5,891 bases of DNA from Desulfuromonadales bacterium (GTDB lineage Bacteria > Desulfobacterota > Desulfuromonadia > Desulfuromonadales > BM103), in the NCBI GenBank assembly GCA_030630015.1, contig DAOVNV010000155.1, positions 1-5,891 on the forward strand. The letters are read 5' to 3'. The stretch's first letter is position 1. Each line of letters opens with the position of its first letter. A model generated the notes under the pieces. The model searched no databases. It worked only from the letters and a program-made list of their open reading frames with translations, and was not told the origin of the DNA. The translations under genes and the position numbers were made by a program. Of this stretch, positions 1-5,760 are shown one piece after another.

Positions 1-856
1 CGATGCGAACATTGACGGGACGTGGCTTGTTTTCACCCACTCGGCGCACCTCCCCTTCCTGCAGCACTCGCAGCAGCTTGGGCTGGAGTTCCAGGGGGAG
101 ATCCCCAATCTCATCCAGCAGCAGGGTTCCGCCATCGGCGGCACCGAACAATCCGTCCCTGGTCCGGTCCGCACCGGTAAACGCACCCTTGGCATGCCCG
201 AACAGTTCGCTCTCCAACAGGCCTGCGGCAATGGCACTGCAATTCACGGCGAGGAAGGGTTTGTTCCGTCGATCACCTTCGTTGTGCAGCGCCCGGGCAA
301 CCAGTTCCTTGCCGGTGCCGGTTTCGCCGGTGATCAGTACGGAGGCCGAAGAGACGGCAGCTCTGCGCAAAAGACCAATGAGCGCCTCCATGGCAGCGCT
401 CTTGTGCACGATGGCATCGACCCCCTGGGGACGCGCGGTCCGCTTCAGGGTCGACTTGAGATCAACATTTTCACTGCGCAGACTGAGGCGCTCCTCAGCC
501 TTGCGAACCGTCAAAAGGATTTCATCGGGCCGAAACGGTTTGGAAATATAGTCGTAGGCACCCATCTTCATGCACTCGACCGCCGTGTCGATGCTGCCGT
601 AGGCACTCATCATCACAACTGTTCCGGAAAACTGCCGGGCAACTTTTTCTTTGAGGAAGGTCATGCCATCCATTTCCGGCATGCGGATGTCGCAGAGGAT
701 CAGGCAGAAGCTCCCCGTTTCAAGACGCATAAGACCCTGCCTGCCACTGTTTGCTTCAGTAACGGCATAACCTTCCCGCTCGAGGACCAGACGCAGCATA
801 TGGCGCATCGACTCTTCGTCGTCGATGAGCAGGATATGTCGGGCATTATTCGTCAT
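1..856 (-). CDS. NtrC-family sigma-54-dependent response regulator, C-terminally truncated by window edge
   Basis: Cytoplasmic response regulator that, once phosphorylated, should use ATP to open sigma-54 RNA polymerase promoters. I translated 285 residues on the minus strand without a stop. The receiver domain (about 6-120) has the acidic pair D12/D13, phospho-acceptor D56 (in CDIRMPEMDG), S84 and K106 (SKPF). The AAA+ domain begins near 148: Walker A GETGTGKE at 177-184, the sigma-54 contact loop GAFTGA at 224-229, and Walker B ending in D248 E249 (LLLDEIGDL). The rest of the AAA+ domain and the expected Fis-type helix-turn-helix lie outside the window, so its targets cannot be judged. The start at 856 has GGAG at 865-868, 8 nt upstream. 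It sits 71 bp downstream of the kinase gene on the same strand, so kinase H294 to regulator D56 is the likely phosphotransfer pair. Family assignment is very secure. Confidence 0.96.
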   Translation of the reverse strand, partial: MTNNARHILLIDDEESMRHMLRLVLEREGYAVTEANSGRQGLMRLETGSFCLILCDIRMPEMDGMTFLKEKVARQFSGTVVMMSAYGSIDTAVECMKMGAYDYISKPFRPDEILLTVRKAEERLSLRSENVDLKSTLKRTARPQGVDAIVHKSAAMEALIGLLRRAAVSSASVLITGETGTGKELVARALHNEGDRRNKPFLAVNCSAIAAGLLESELFGHAKGAFTGADRTRDGLFGAADGGTLLLDEIGDLPLELQPKLLRVLQEGEVRRVGENKPRPVNVRI

Positions 857-927
857 TCAGTCGACTCCGATATTTTATGATTTTATGCGAGGGCATCATC
901 ATTTGCGTATGGTTTTAACCGCGTGGG

Positions 928-2433
928 TTACAGGGTACTGGACCCCGGCAAATAAACAGTAAAGCTGCTGCCGGAACCCTCCATGGAACTAACCTCGATC
1001 CGCCCGCCGGCATCAGCAACAATCCTCTGACAAACCGCCAAACCGAGTCCAGTCCCCTTGCCCGGATCCTTGGTGGTATAAAAGGGTTCAAAAACTTGTC
1101 GGATAGCTTCAGGACTCATCCCAAGCCCCTCATCCCTGACGATGATGCCTATATTTTGGCCATCAGTCATGTTTGACAGCTCGAGACATCCGCCATCAGG
1201 CATTGCGTCCCGGGCATTGAGCAGCAGGTTGACGCAAACCTGCACAAACTGTCCCCGGTTCATTTGAATCACACCTGCACCCAGCTCGCAATGATCTTCC
1301 ACCCTGACCCTTTCGAGCAGCCCTTGATGCTGTATCATGTCAACGGATTCCCGTAAGACACAGACCGGGTCAAACTCTTCTGTTTCGACCGATCCTGGCG
1401 TCGCATAGTCAAGCAATTCACGGATCAGCAGGTCAATCCGGTCGGTCTCAACCAGGGAACGTTCCAACATTTCCCGGCTGGCCGGATCGGACAGATCCTC
1501 CTTGAGCAGGTTCAGGTAACCGACAATCGCACTGAGCGGGTTGCCGATTTCATGGGCCATCCCGGCCGAAAGATGCCCTACGGACGCCATTTTTTCGGAG
1601 CGCAGCAGATCATCGCGAGCCTGCAGAACGGCCCGGTTGGCCTCTTCGAGGGACGCGATATGTTCCTGGGTCTCGTCACGACTCTGCGCCAGAGCCTCCA
1701 CCATGTGATTAAAACTCTCGGCAAGGGACTTGATCTCTCCCGGACCATCCGGAACGTCAATCATCTGCAGTTCCCCGGCCGCCACACCAGTTGTGGCCTG
1801 CTGCAGTTTGCGAACCGGGCGAACCACGTTCCGGTTCAGGGTGTAGACACCGAAGATAGACAAAACCCCGCCATAGAGCAGCACATAAACCATGACGAGC
1901 TTTTGTGACTTATGAACCCTTTGGCTCAGCGCTGCCAGTGAAAAACGGACCTGGAGAATCCCGGCCGCCGAGCCTCCCGAACCGAAGGGCATCACAAACT
2001 CTATGAAATTATCGGGGACGGGACGGAATGGATTCCAGGACGATGAATAACGCAGTTCTTCAAAAACTTCACGCAGTTCGACAGCAGCCGGAGGTACGGT
2101 CAAGAAATCGGCTGGTGAGTCAACCGTCATTTCCGCAACCATGCGCATCTCTCTGTCCAGGACCCGCCAGGCGACTACATCCTCCTGCAGACCCAGCGAA
2201 GTCAGAACAGGCTTCAGGCTCGGCAAATCACCCAAAAAGCCAATGTCTTTCGAATGGGACAGTTCGCCCAGTGCCGACCCAAGCAGAGAAACGGTGCGCC
2301 GCATATCGGAACGCTGCTGGTCCAGCAAACCGCGTTCAGTCAGTTTGACCAGCAGGAAACCTGAGAACAGCAGCGCGGCCCCCAGCAGGAGGGTGATGCT
2401 GACAACAACTTCGGTGCGTAATCCAGCTTTCAT
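928..2433 (-). CDS. Membrane-bound sensor histidine kinase (HAMP-HisKA-HATPase_c)
   Basis: Inner-membrane sensor kinase of 501 residues, complete. TM1 is about 8-31 and TM2 about 178-199; between them lies a roughly 145-residue periplasmic sensor region I cannot assign to a named fold. A HAMP linker (about 200-252) and a short helical stretch follow. The HisKA dimerisation helix carries phospho-acceptor H294 in GMAHEIGNPLSAIVGY. The ATP-binding domain shows the N box (N402, N406 in NLLLNARDA), G1 box D434-E-G-L-G, F box F448-EPFYTTK and G2 box GKGTGLGL (458-465), so all catalytic motifs are intact. There is no receiver domain or recognisable PAS. The ATG at 2433 precedes TM1 directly; GGTGAG 8 nt upstream is a modest ribosome site. 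It is first in the operon with the NtrC-type regulator and diverges from the ferredoxin gene. The signal sensed is unknown. Confidence 0.96.
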   Translation of the reverse strand: MKAGLRTEVVVSITLLLGAALLFSGFLLVKLTERGLLDQQRSDMRRTVSLLGSALGELSHSKDIGFLGDLPSLKPVLTSLGLQEDVVAWRVLDREMRMVAEMTVDSPADFLTVPPAAVELREVFEELRYSSSWNPFRPVPDNFIEFVMPFGSGGSAAGILQVRFSLAALSQRVHKSQKLVMVYVLLYGGVLSIFGVYTLNRNVVRPVRKLQQATTGVAAGELQMIDVPDGPGEIKSLAESFNHMVEALAQSRDETQEHIASLEEANRAVLQARDDLLRSEKMASVGHLSAGMAHEIGNPLSAIVGYLNLLKEDLSDPASREMLERSLVETDRIDLLIRELLDYATPGSVETEEFDPVCVLRESVDMIQHQGLLERVRVEDHCELGAGVIQMNRGQFVQVCVNLLLNARDAMPDGGCLELSNMTDGQNIGIIVRDEGLGMSPEAIRQVFEPFYTTKDPGKGTGLGLAVCQRIVADAGGRIEVSSMEGSGSSFTVYLPGSSTL

Positions 2434-2488
2434 GGGAATGGCTCACCGAAACAGGAGAAGACCATAAAAATTCACATCGAACTCGGCA

Positions 2489-2517
2489 AGTATATAATTT
2501 TACAGGACATGAGGCAA
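2489..2517 (-). promoter_or_regulatory. Candidate sigma-70 promoter for the kinase/regulator operon
   Basis: Read on the minus strand, TTGCCT (2517-2512, 4/6 to TTGACA) and TATACT (2494-2489, 5/6 to TATAAT) are separated by exactly 17 bp. Transcription would begin near 2482 and leave a leader of about 50 nt before the kinase ATG. Found by eye only; the spacing and the AT-rich context support it. Confidence 0.5.
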
Positions 2518-2550
2518 GAAACGGTTTTTTAACATCAATATTTTGAATTC

Positions 2551-2579
2551 TGGAAAATACTGTCTTTTCCTGCTAGGAT
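2551..2579 (+). promoter_or_regulatory. Candidate extended -10 promoter for the ferredoxin gene
   Basis: TGGAAA (2551-2556, 4/6 to -35) and TAGGAT (2574-2579, 4/6 to -10) are 17 bp apart, and the -10 is preceded by TGC, an extended -10 TGn element. Transcription would start near 2586, about 26 nt before the ATG at 2612. It is divergent from, and does not overlap, the kinase promoter candidate. Both hexamers are imperfect, so this is tentative. Confidence 0.4.
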
Positions 2580-2598
2580 ATCGACATCTTGATTTGAC

Positions 2599-2603
2599 GG
2601 AGG
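2599..2603 (+). promoter_or_regulatory. Ribosome binding site fixing the ferredoxin start
   Basis: GGAGG, 8 nt before ATG 2612, is the strongest Shine-Dalgarno sequence in the window. It decides against the upstream in-frame ATG at 2543. Confidence 0.85.
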
Positions 2604-2611
2604 ACCACACC

Positions 2612-2833
2612 ATGTCACGCATCCCCGCAATCGACCCTGACTGCTGCATCAGTTGCGAAGTCTGTACCCAGATCTGCCCCGAAGTTTTCCGCATGGAAGG
2701 TGAGGAAGAAGGCCATAGCCACGATCATGGTCACGATCACAAGGCGATCGTTCATAACCCGACCGGTGTCCCCGAAGCCAAAATTGAAGAAGCAATGGAC
2801 AACTGCCCTGCGGCTTGTATTTATTGGGAATAA
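2612..2833 (+). CDS. Small [4Fe-4S] ferredoxin with histidine-rich insertion
   Basis: Soluble 73-residue electron carrier. The N-terminal cluster motif is C12-x2-C15-x2-C18-x3-C22-P, and the C-terminus ends EEAMDNCPAACIYWE with C65-P and C69. By analogy with single-cluster Desulfovibrio-type ferredoxins, C12, C15, C18 and C65 should hold one [4Fe-4S] cluster. C22 and C69 are extra cysteines that could form a disulfide or contribute elsewhere. There is no full second CxxCxxC motif, so a two-cluster protein is less likely. Residues 35-48 hold six histidines (H35, 37, 39, 41, 43, 48) in GHSHDHGHDHK and the residues after it, where relatives usually have a short acidic loop. The start is ATG 2612, with GGAGG at 2599-2603 spaced 8 nt away. 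A longer in-frame ATG at 2543 lacks this site and would add 23 residues unlike the family. Redox partner unknown. Confidence 0.93.
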   Translation: MSRIPAIDPDCCISCEVCTQICPEVFRMEGEEEGHSHDHGHDHKAIVHNPTGVPEAKIEEAMDNCPAACIYWE

Positions 2834-2861
2834 GCGAGGAACGAGGGACGAGGAGCGCGGA
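2834..2861 (+). repeat. Degenerate heptamer array, G-rich (left arm)
   Basis: Four consecutive 7-bp units, GCGAGGA, ACGAGGG, ACGAGGA and GCGCGGA, begin on the base after the ferredoxin stop codon (TAA 2831-2833). Bases 2838-2860 match the reverse complement of 2983-3005 at 20 of 23 positions, so the array is one arm of a long inverted repeat. It lies in the 140-bp gap before the permease gene. The remainder of that gap (2862-2973) shows no gene and no clear promoter. Confidence 0.75.
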
Positions 2862-2973
2862 AAACCAATTTCTTCTCTTTCGCTCTCTACTGGAAAGAAC
2901 ATGCAAGCCGCTCAAGAGAACACACCCTGAAGAACAAAATCGCCACGAGCATTAACACCCCAGGAATTTGACT

Positions 2974-4188
2974 TTGCCTTTACCGCGTCCCTCGTCCCGC
3001 GTTCCGCGTTCCAGCTTCTCAAAAAACCTCCCGCTTTTAAACCTCTTCGCCGGATTGAAGATGGCCCTCTTCCCGATGGCCATCATCACTCTGTTCTGGA
3101 AGGATCAGATCGGCCTGTCGCTGACCGAAATTCTGCTGCTGCAGGCAATCTTTTCGGTGGCCACCCTGGTCATGGAATACCCCTCCGGCTATCTGAGCGA
3201 CCGGCTTGGTTACCGTTTTACCCTGCACCTGGCCTGCCTGCTCGGCATTGCCGGCTGGACCGTCTACACTTTTGCCGGTTCGTTTGCCGGGGTTCTGCTG
3301 GCCGAGATTCTGCTCGGAGTGTCCTACGCCTTTATCAGTGGAGCAGACACGGCGCTGCTTTACGAAACCCTGCGTCAGTCAAACCGTGAAGAAGAATATG
3401 CGCGGCATGACGGCCGTATGACCGCCTGGGCTCAGTCCGGAGAAGCAGCCGGAGCCTTGTTTGCGGGCGTTCTCTATGCGTGGGCACCACTGCTGCCGTT
3501 CATCATCCAGATCGGTGTCTGGGTCGCGGCATTGCTGGTTTGCCGTGGTCTGAAGGAACCTCCTGGAGAGGAAGCACCGCAGCACTCATCCCATCTCGGT
3601 GAGGCCTGGCGGATCGCACGTATGGCCTTGCTGGACAGACCCGAAATACGCTGGAGCCTGATATTGACGGCACTGCTCGGGCTGGCCACTTTCTATCCGG
3701 TCTGGCTGATCCAGCCCTACATGCAGGCCCAGTCCGTTCCCCTTGCCTGGTTCGGTCCGATCTGGGCGGTAGCCAACCTGACAGTATCCGCCGGTTCACT
3801 CCTGAGTCACCGACTGCTCTATCATACCGGCCCGCGCGGCATGGTCCTGCTTTGCCTGCTGCTGGTCTGCGCCGGCTACCTCGGTCTGGGCCTCAGCCAT
3901 GCGATCTGGGGATTTGCCTTCTATTTCTTGATGACACTCATGCGCGGCATACAGGGCCCATTCTTCCGTCACTGTATTCAGAAACAGAGTCGCCGCTACG
4001 AACGGGCCAGTATCCTCTCCCTCAAGTCCCTGCTGTTCCGCCTCGGCTTCGTTGTCACTGGTCCGGGAGTGGGTCTGTTTGCCGACCACTTCGGCCTGCA
4101 CGCCACCATGCTGGCACTCGGTGCGGCTATGACCCTGCCGCTCATCCCGGTGAGCATCTATTTCCTGAAAAGCACCCGGGGGCTTTAA
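2974..4188 (+). CDS. Major facilitator superfamily (MFS) permease, probable TTG start
   Basis: Inner-membrane secondary transporter of 404 residues, a typical length for a 12-TM MFS protein. TM1 covers about 21-42. MFS motif A, G-Y-L-S-D-R-L-G-Y-R, is at 72-81 between TM2 and TM3, and a degenerate second-half counterpart (GVGLFADHFG) is at 365-374. A conserved-looking SGADTALLYETL lies at 122-133 in the TM4 region; I have seen the SGAD..LLY pattern in uncharacterised MFS proteins. Substrate and direction are unknown. Start choice: ATG 3061 would cut TM1 in half. TTG 2968 has AGGA only 2 nt away, whereas TTG 2974 has AGGA (2962-2965) at the ideal 8 nt, so I choose 2974. Residues 4-15 (PRPSSRVPRSSF) are encoded by the heptamer repeat and look like an acquired tail. 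It is 140 bp after the ferredoxin gene; a functional link is not evident. Confidence 0.9.
   Translation: MPLPRPSSRVPRSSFSKNLPLLNLFAGLKMALFPMAIITLFWKDQIGLSLTEILLLQAIFSVATLVMEYPSGYLSDRLGYRFTLHLACLLGIAGWTVYTFAGSFAGVLLAEILLGVSYAFISGADTALLYETLRQSNREEEYARHDGRMTAWAQSGEAAGALFAGVLYAWAPLLPFIIQIGVWVAALLVCRGLKEPPGEEAPQHSSHLGEAWRIARMALLDRPEIRWSLILTALLGLATFYPVWLIQPYMQAQSVPLAWFGPIWAVANLTVSAGSLLSHRLLYHTGPRGMVLLCLLLVCAGYLGLGLSHAIWGFAFYFLMTLMRGIQGPFFRHCIQKQSRRYERASILSLKSLLFRLGFVVTGPGVGLFADHFGLHATMLALGAAMTLPLIPVSIYFLKSTRGL
2984..3018 (+). repeat. Degenerate heptamer array, C-rich (right arm), inside the permease 5' end
   Basis: The units are CGCGTCC, CTCGTCC, CGCGTTC, CGCGTTC and a decayed CAGCTTC. It is the inverted partner of the array at 2834-2861, with 122 nt between the matching 23-nt arms. 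It lies within the predicted first codons of the permease and would encode residues 4-15. Confidence 0.75.
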
Positions 4189-4198
4189 GTGCTGAGTG

Positions 4199-4231
4199 CC
4201 CGGCGTCGCCATAGGCTTTGCCGTGGCAAGC
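4199..4231 (-). repeat. Dispersed hairpin repeat, copy 1 (inverted orientation)
   Basis: Read on the minus strand this 33-mer matches 5026-5058 at 28 of 33 positions. It contains GCTTGCCAC followed by a GC-rich imperfect hairpin (outer stem CGGC/GCCG, inner stem GCC/GGC). It starts 11 bp after the permease stop codon. The family resembles REP-type palindromic elements in size and position. As it is transcribed with the permease it could also form an RNA hairpin near its 3' end, but no T-tract follows. Confidence 0.7.
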
Positions 4232-4307
4232 TGTCCCGGGGTCTCACGGGTTCCGACTCGACACCTCCGAAATCCTCCATTCACCCAATCTGCTTTTAAG
4301 CCAATTT

Positions 4308-4313
4308 TATAAT
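4308..4313 (+). promoter_or_regulatory. Possible -10 element for the HD-domain gene
   Basis: A perfect TATAAT sits in AT-rich sequence 33 nt before ATG 4347. No convincing -35 hexamer lies 16-18 bp upstream and there is no TGn extension, so this is only a possibility. Confidence 0.25.
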
Positions 4314-4346
4314 GACATCCTTGGGAAAATACTCCATCATTTCCAA

Positions 4347-4913
4347 ATGGATCCGATGACCCTGATCAAAAAACATTACGAACCAGGCAGCAAATCCTTT
4401 AAAAGCCTGGTTGCGCACAGCGCCCAGGTCGCTGGTCTTGCAGAAACGGTTGCCGGACGCCTCGAAGGCCTCTGCGAGGTTGACCGGGTATTTGTATCAG
4501 AAGCGGCCTGGCTCCACGACATCGGCATTTTTCTGACAGACGCACCCGAAATCGGCTGCTACGGTGAAGCACCCTACCTGCTGCACGGGATTTTGGGGGC
4601 AGAAATTCTGAATGACGAGGGGCTGCCCAGCCACGCCCTTGTCTGTGAACGACATATCGGCGTCGGACTCAGTGTAGAAAACATCCAAAGTCAGAATTTG
4701 CCATTGCCTCATTACGACATGACACCACAAACGATTGAAGAACAAATTGTGGCCTACGCTGACCTGTTTTTTTCCAAGCATCGCAAACAGGGTAAAGGGC
4801 CTCGCTCCGCAGAGGAAGTACGAAAAGCCCTGGCAGGGTTCGGTGACGGCAAGGTAGAAATCTTCGATACATGGCATGCACGGTTCGGTAAGGCAGTGGC
4901 GGGTGGCGGGTAG
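4347..4913 (+). CDS. HD-domain protein (predicted metal-dependent phosphohydrolase)
   Basis: Cytoplasmic protein of 188 residues with the HD superfamily metal-site pattern: H24 (VAHS), H57-D58 (WLHDIG), H80 (LLHG), H103 (ERH) and D139 (YADLFF). Such folds usually hydrolyse phosphate esters or nucleotides with bound divalent metal. HDIG-type single-domain proteins like this one mostly lack an assigned substrate, and I do not assign one. It has no GYP motif of c-di-GMP phosphodiesterases and no synthetase or TGS domain. ATG 4347 gives a protein beginning MDPMTLIKKHYEPGS, family-like; ATG 4356 is an alternative. Neither has a strong ribosome site. The reading frame is open back to TTG 4218, but that would begin inside the hairpin repeat. 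The last five codons and the stop (VAGGG-TAG) are made of heptamer repeat. It is bracketed by inverted hairpin repeats. Confidence 0.85.
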   Translation: MDPMTLIKKHYEPGSKSFKSLVAHSAQVAGLAETVAGRLEGLCEVDRVFVSEAAWLHDIGIFLTDAPEIGCYGEAPYLLHGILGAEILNDEGLPSHALVCERHIGVGLSVENIQSQNLPLPHYDMTPQTIEEQIVAYADLFFSKHRKQGKGPRSAEEVRKALAGFGDGKVEIFDTWHARFGKAVAGGG

Positions 4914-4922
4914 CAAGTGGCG
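4895..4922 (+). repeat. Heptamer array spanning the HD gene stop codon
   Basis: Four 7-bp units, AGTGGCG, GGTGGCG, GGTAGCA and AGTGGCG. The third contains the HD gene stop (TAG 4911-4913), so the repeat encodes the last five residues. The sequence around 4909-4925 is closely similar to the reverse complement of 5016-5033 (about GG-TAGC-AGTGGCG), repeating the inverted-pair layout seen between the ferredoxin and permease genes. Confidence 0.7.
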
Positions 4923-5015
4923 AGGAAATCGAAAAAAATGTTCCCGAAAATAACGTGACACCTGTAGCTTTACAACTTTTTTTCTGTATCCTTGTGTTTT
5001 GTATTAAGTTTTTAT

Positions 5016-5036
5016 CGCGCCACTCGCTTGCCACGC
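5016..5036 (+). repeat. C-rich heptamer segment, inverted partner, fused to a hairpin repeat
   Basis: CGCCACT, CGCTTGC and CACGCCA run directly into the hairpin repeat that follows. The same composite, including the T-rich lead-in, reappears at 5810-5852. It lies in the 166-bp gap between the HD and DedA genes. Between the two arms (4926-5015) is AT-rich sequence with a decayed TTCTGTA-type run near 4982 and no gene. Confidence 0.65.
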
Positions 5037-5058
5037 CATAGCCTTAGGCGACGGCGGG
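5026..5058 (+). repeat. Dispersed hairpin repeat, copy 2
   Basis: The best-formed copy. Bases 5034-5056 fold as an outer stem CGCC/GGCG, a small internal loop, an inner stem GCC/GGC and a 3-nt loop TTA. It matches the inverted copy at 4199-4231 at 28 of 33 positions. It ends 21 bp before the DedA start codon. Confidence 0.75.
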
Positions 5059-5079
5059 TCACCTGCCACTGATTTTCTT

Positions 5080-5718
5080 ATGGAAGCCTGGCTGCTGGAA
5101 ATCTGGAACCAACTGCCGGAAGGGACCCCCCTTCTCACAGCCGTCTGCCTGGTCGCTTATCTGGAAGGGGTCGTCGGCATCGGCCTGATCTTGCCCGGCA
5201 GCACTCTGGTCGTATTGAGCGGGTTTCTCGCCTTTCATGGCAAAGCTGACTTCCTGTCGCTGATTGGCTGGGCCAGTGCTGGCGCCCTGCTCGGCGATCT
5301 GACCAGTTACTGGATCGGCGCCCGACTCGGGCAACTATTATGGGACCGCAGCTTCCTTGCGCGCCGCAAAGACCTGGTTCGCAAGGCTGAGATTTTCTTC
5401 ATTGAGCATGGTGCAAAAAGCATTTTTTTCGGCCGGTTCCTTGGGCCGATTCGGGGCCTGGTGCCTTTTGTGGCCGGAGCCTCGAAGATGCGTCCCCGGC
5501 CATTTCTGGCCTATGCTCTGGTCAGCGCCTTGCTCTGGGGTATCAGTTATCCGGGGCTGGGCTATATTGGCGGCACCAGCTGGCAGCGTGCGCAAACCTG
5601 GGTCGGGCGTTTCGGTATTCTGATAGTACTGTTGCTGGTTGTCTCGATCATAATTGGGTGTTTACGCAAGTATTTTCTGGGCTCTGCCAGAAAATACGGG
5701 ACCCGCCGTCGCCCGTAG
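5080..5718 (+). CDS. DedA-family (SNARE-associated/VTT-type) membrane protein
   Basis: Polytopic inner-membrane protein of 212 residues, normal family length. DedA proteins are linked to proton-dependent transport or lipid carrier recycling and to envelope integrity. Visible hallmarks: E29 in YLEG before a re-entrant hydrophobic hairpin (about 18-51), GDLTSYWIGARLG at 72-84, and R119/R125 in FFGRFLGPIRGL followed by PFVAGASKM and F142. The spacing of R119 to R125 equals that of the essential arginines R130/R136 in E. coli YqjA. E29 lies 12 residues before S41 (LPGS), matching the E39/D51 spacing there, so the second acidic site is serine here. A C-terminal TM covers about 179-195. ATG 5080 has no clear ribosome site, and no better in-frame start is seen. 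The last residues (GTRRRP) and the TAG stop lie in a palindromic repeat. Specific function unknown. Confidence 0.93.
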   Translation: MEAWLLEIWNQLPEGTPLLTAVCLVAYLEGVVGIGLILPGSTLVVLSGFLAFHGKADFLSLIGWASAGALLGDLTSYWIGARLGQLLWDRSFLARRKDLVRKAEIFFIEHGAKSIFFGRFLGPIRGLVPFVAGASKMRPRPFLAYALVSALLWGISYPGLGYIGGTSWQRAQTWVGRFGILIVLLLVVSIIIGCLRKYFLGSARKYGTRRRP

Positions 5719-5734
5719 GACTATGGCGGGTCCC
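5698..5734 (+). repeat. Strong palindrome over the DedA stop codon (hairpin repeat variant)
   Basis: GGGACCCGCC (5698-5707) and GGCGGGTCCC (5725-5734) are perfect 10-bp inverted arms around a 17-nt loop. The loop holds the stop codon TAG 5716-5718. On the minus strand the core begins CGCCATAG and ends GGCGACGGCGGG, so it is a diverged copy of the dispersed hairpin repeat with a longer stem. In RNA it would be a stable hairpin and may protect or terminate the message. The nearest T-rich stretch begins about 12 nt later (5747-5760), so classical intrinsic termination is doubtful. Confidence 0.8.
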
Positions 5735-5760
5735 GCGTGCCTCGCTTTATTTAGTTTTTC

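Noticed and set aside
194..880. Plus-strand 228-residue open frame
   Set aside because: It lies entirely antisense to the response regulator, whose minus-strand translation carries full receiver and AAA+ motifs. The plus-strand product has no recognisable domain.
1552..1908. Plus-strand 118-residue open frame
   Set aside because: Antisense to the kinase HisKA/HAMP region; composition is typical of a shadow frame.
2543..2611. Longer ferredoxin start at ATG 2543
   Set aside because: It has no ribosome site, overlaps the candidate promoter, and adds 23 residues unlike ferredoxins; ATG 2612 has a perfect GGAGG.
2434..2611. Sigma-54 promoter for the two-component operon or ferredoxin
   Set aside because: I found no GG-N10-GC core with TGGCAC/TTGC flanks on either strand.
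2615..2902. Minus-strand 95-residue frame over the ferredoxin
   Set aside because: It is a shadow of the ferredoxin gene with no ribosome site or motif.
4199..4250. Rho-independent terminator after the permease
   Set aside because: The hairpin is present but is followed by GC-rich sequence with no T-tract.
3796..4284. Minus-strand 162-residue frame
   Set aside because: It is antisense to the last third of the MFS permease, and its Q/E/A-rich composition reflects the complement of hydrophobic codons.
4218..4346. HD gene starting at TTG 4218
   Set aside because: The start would lie inside the hairpin repeat and add 43 residues with no family resemblance; ATG 4347 or 4356 gives a complete HD domain.
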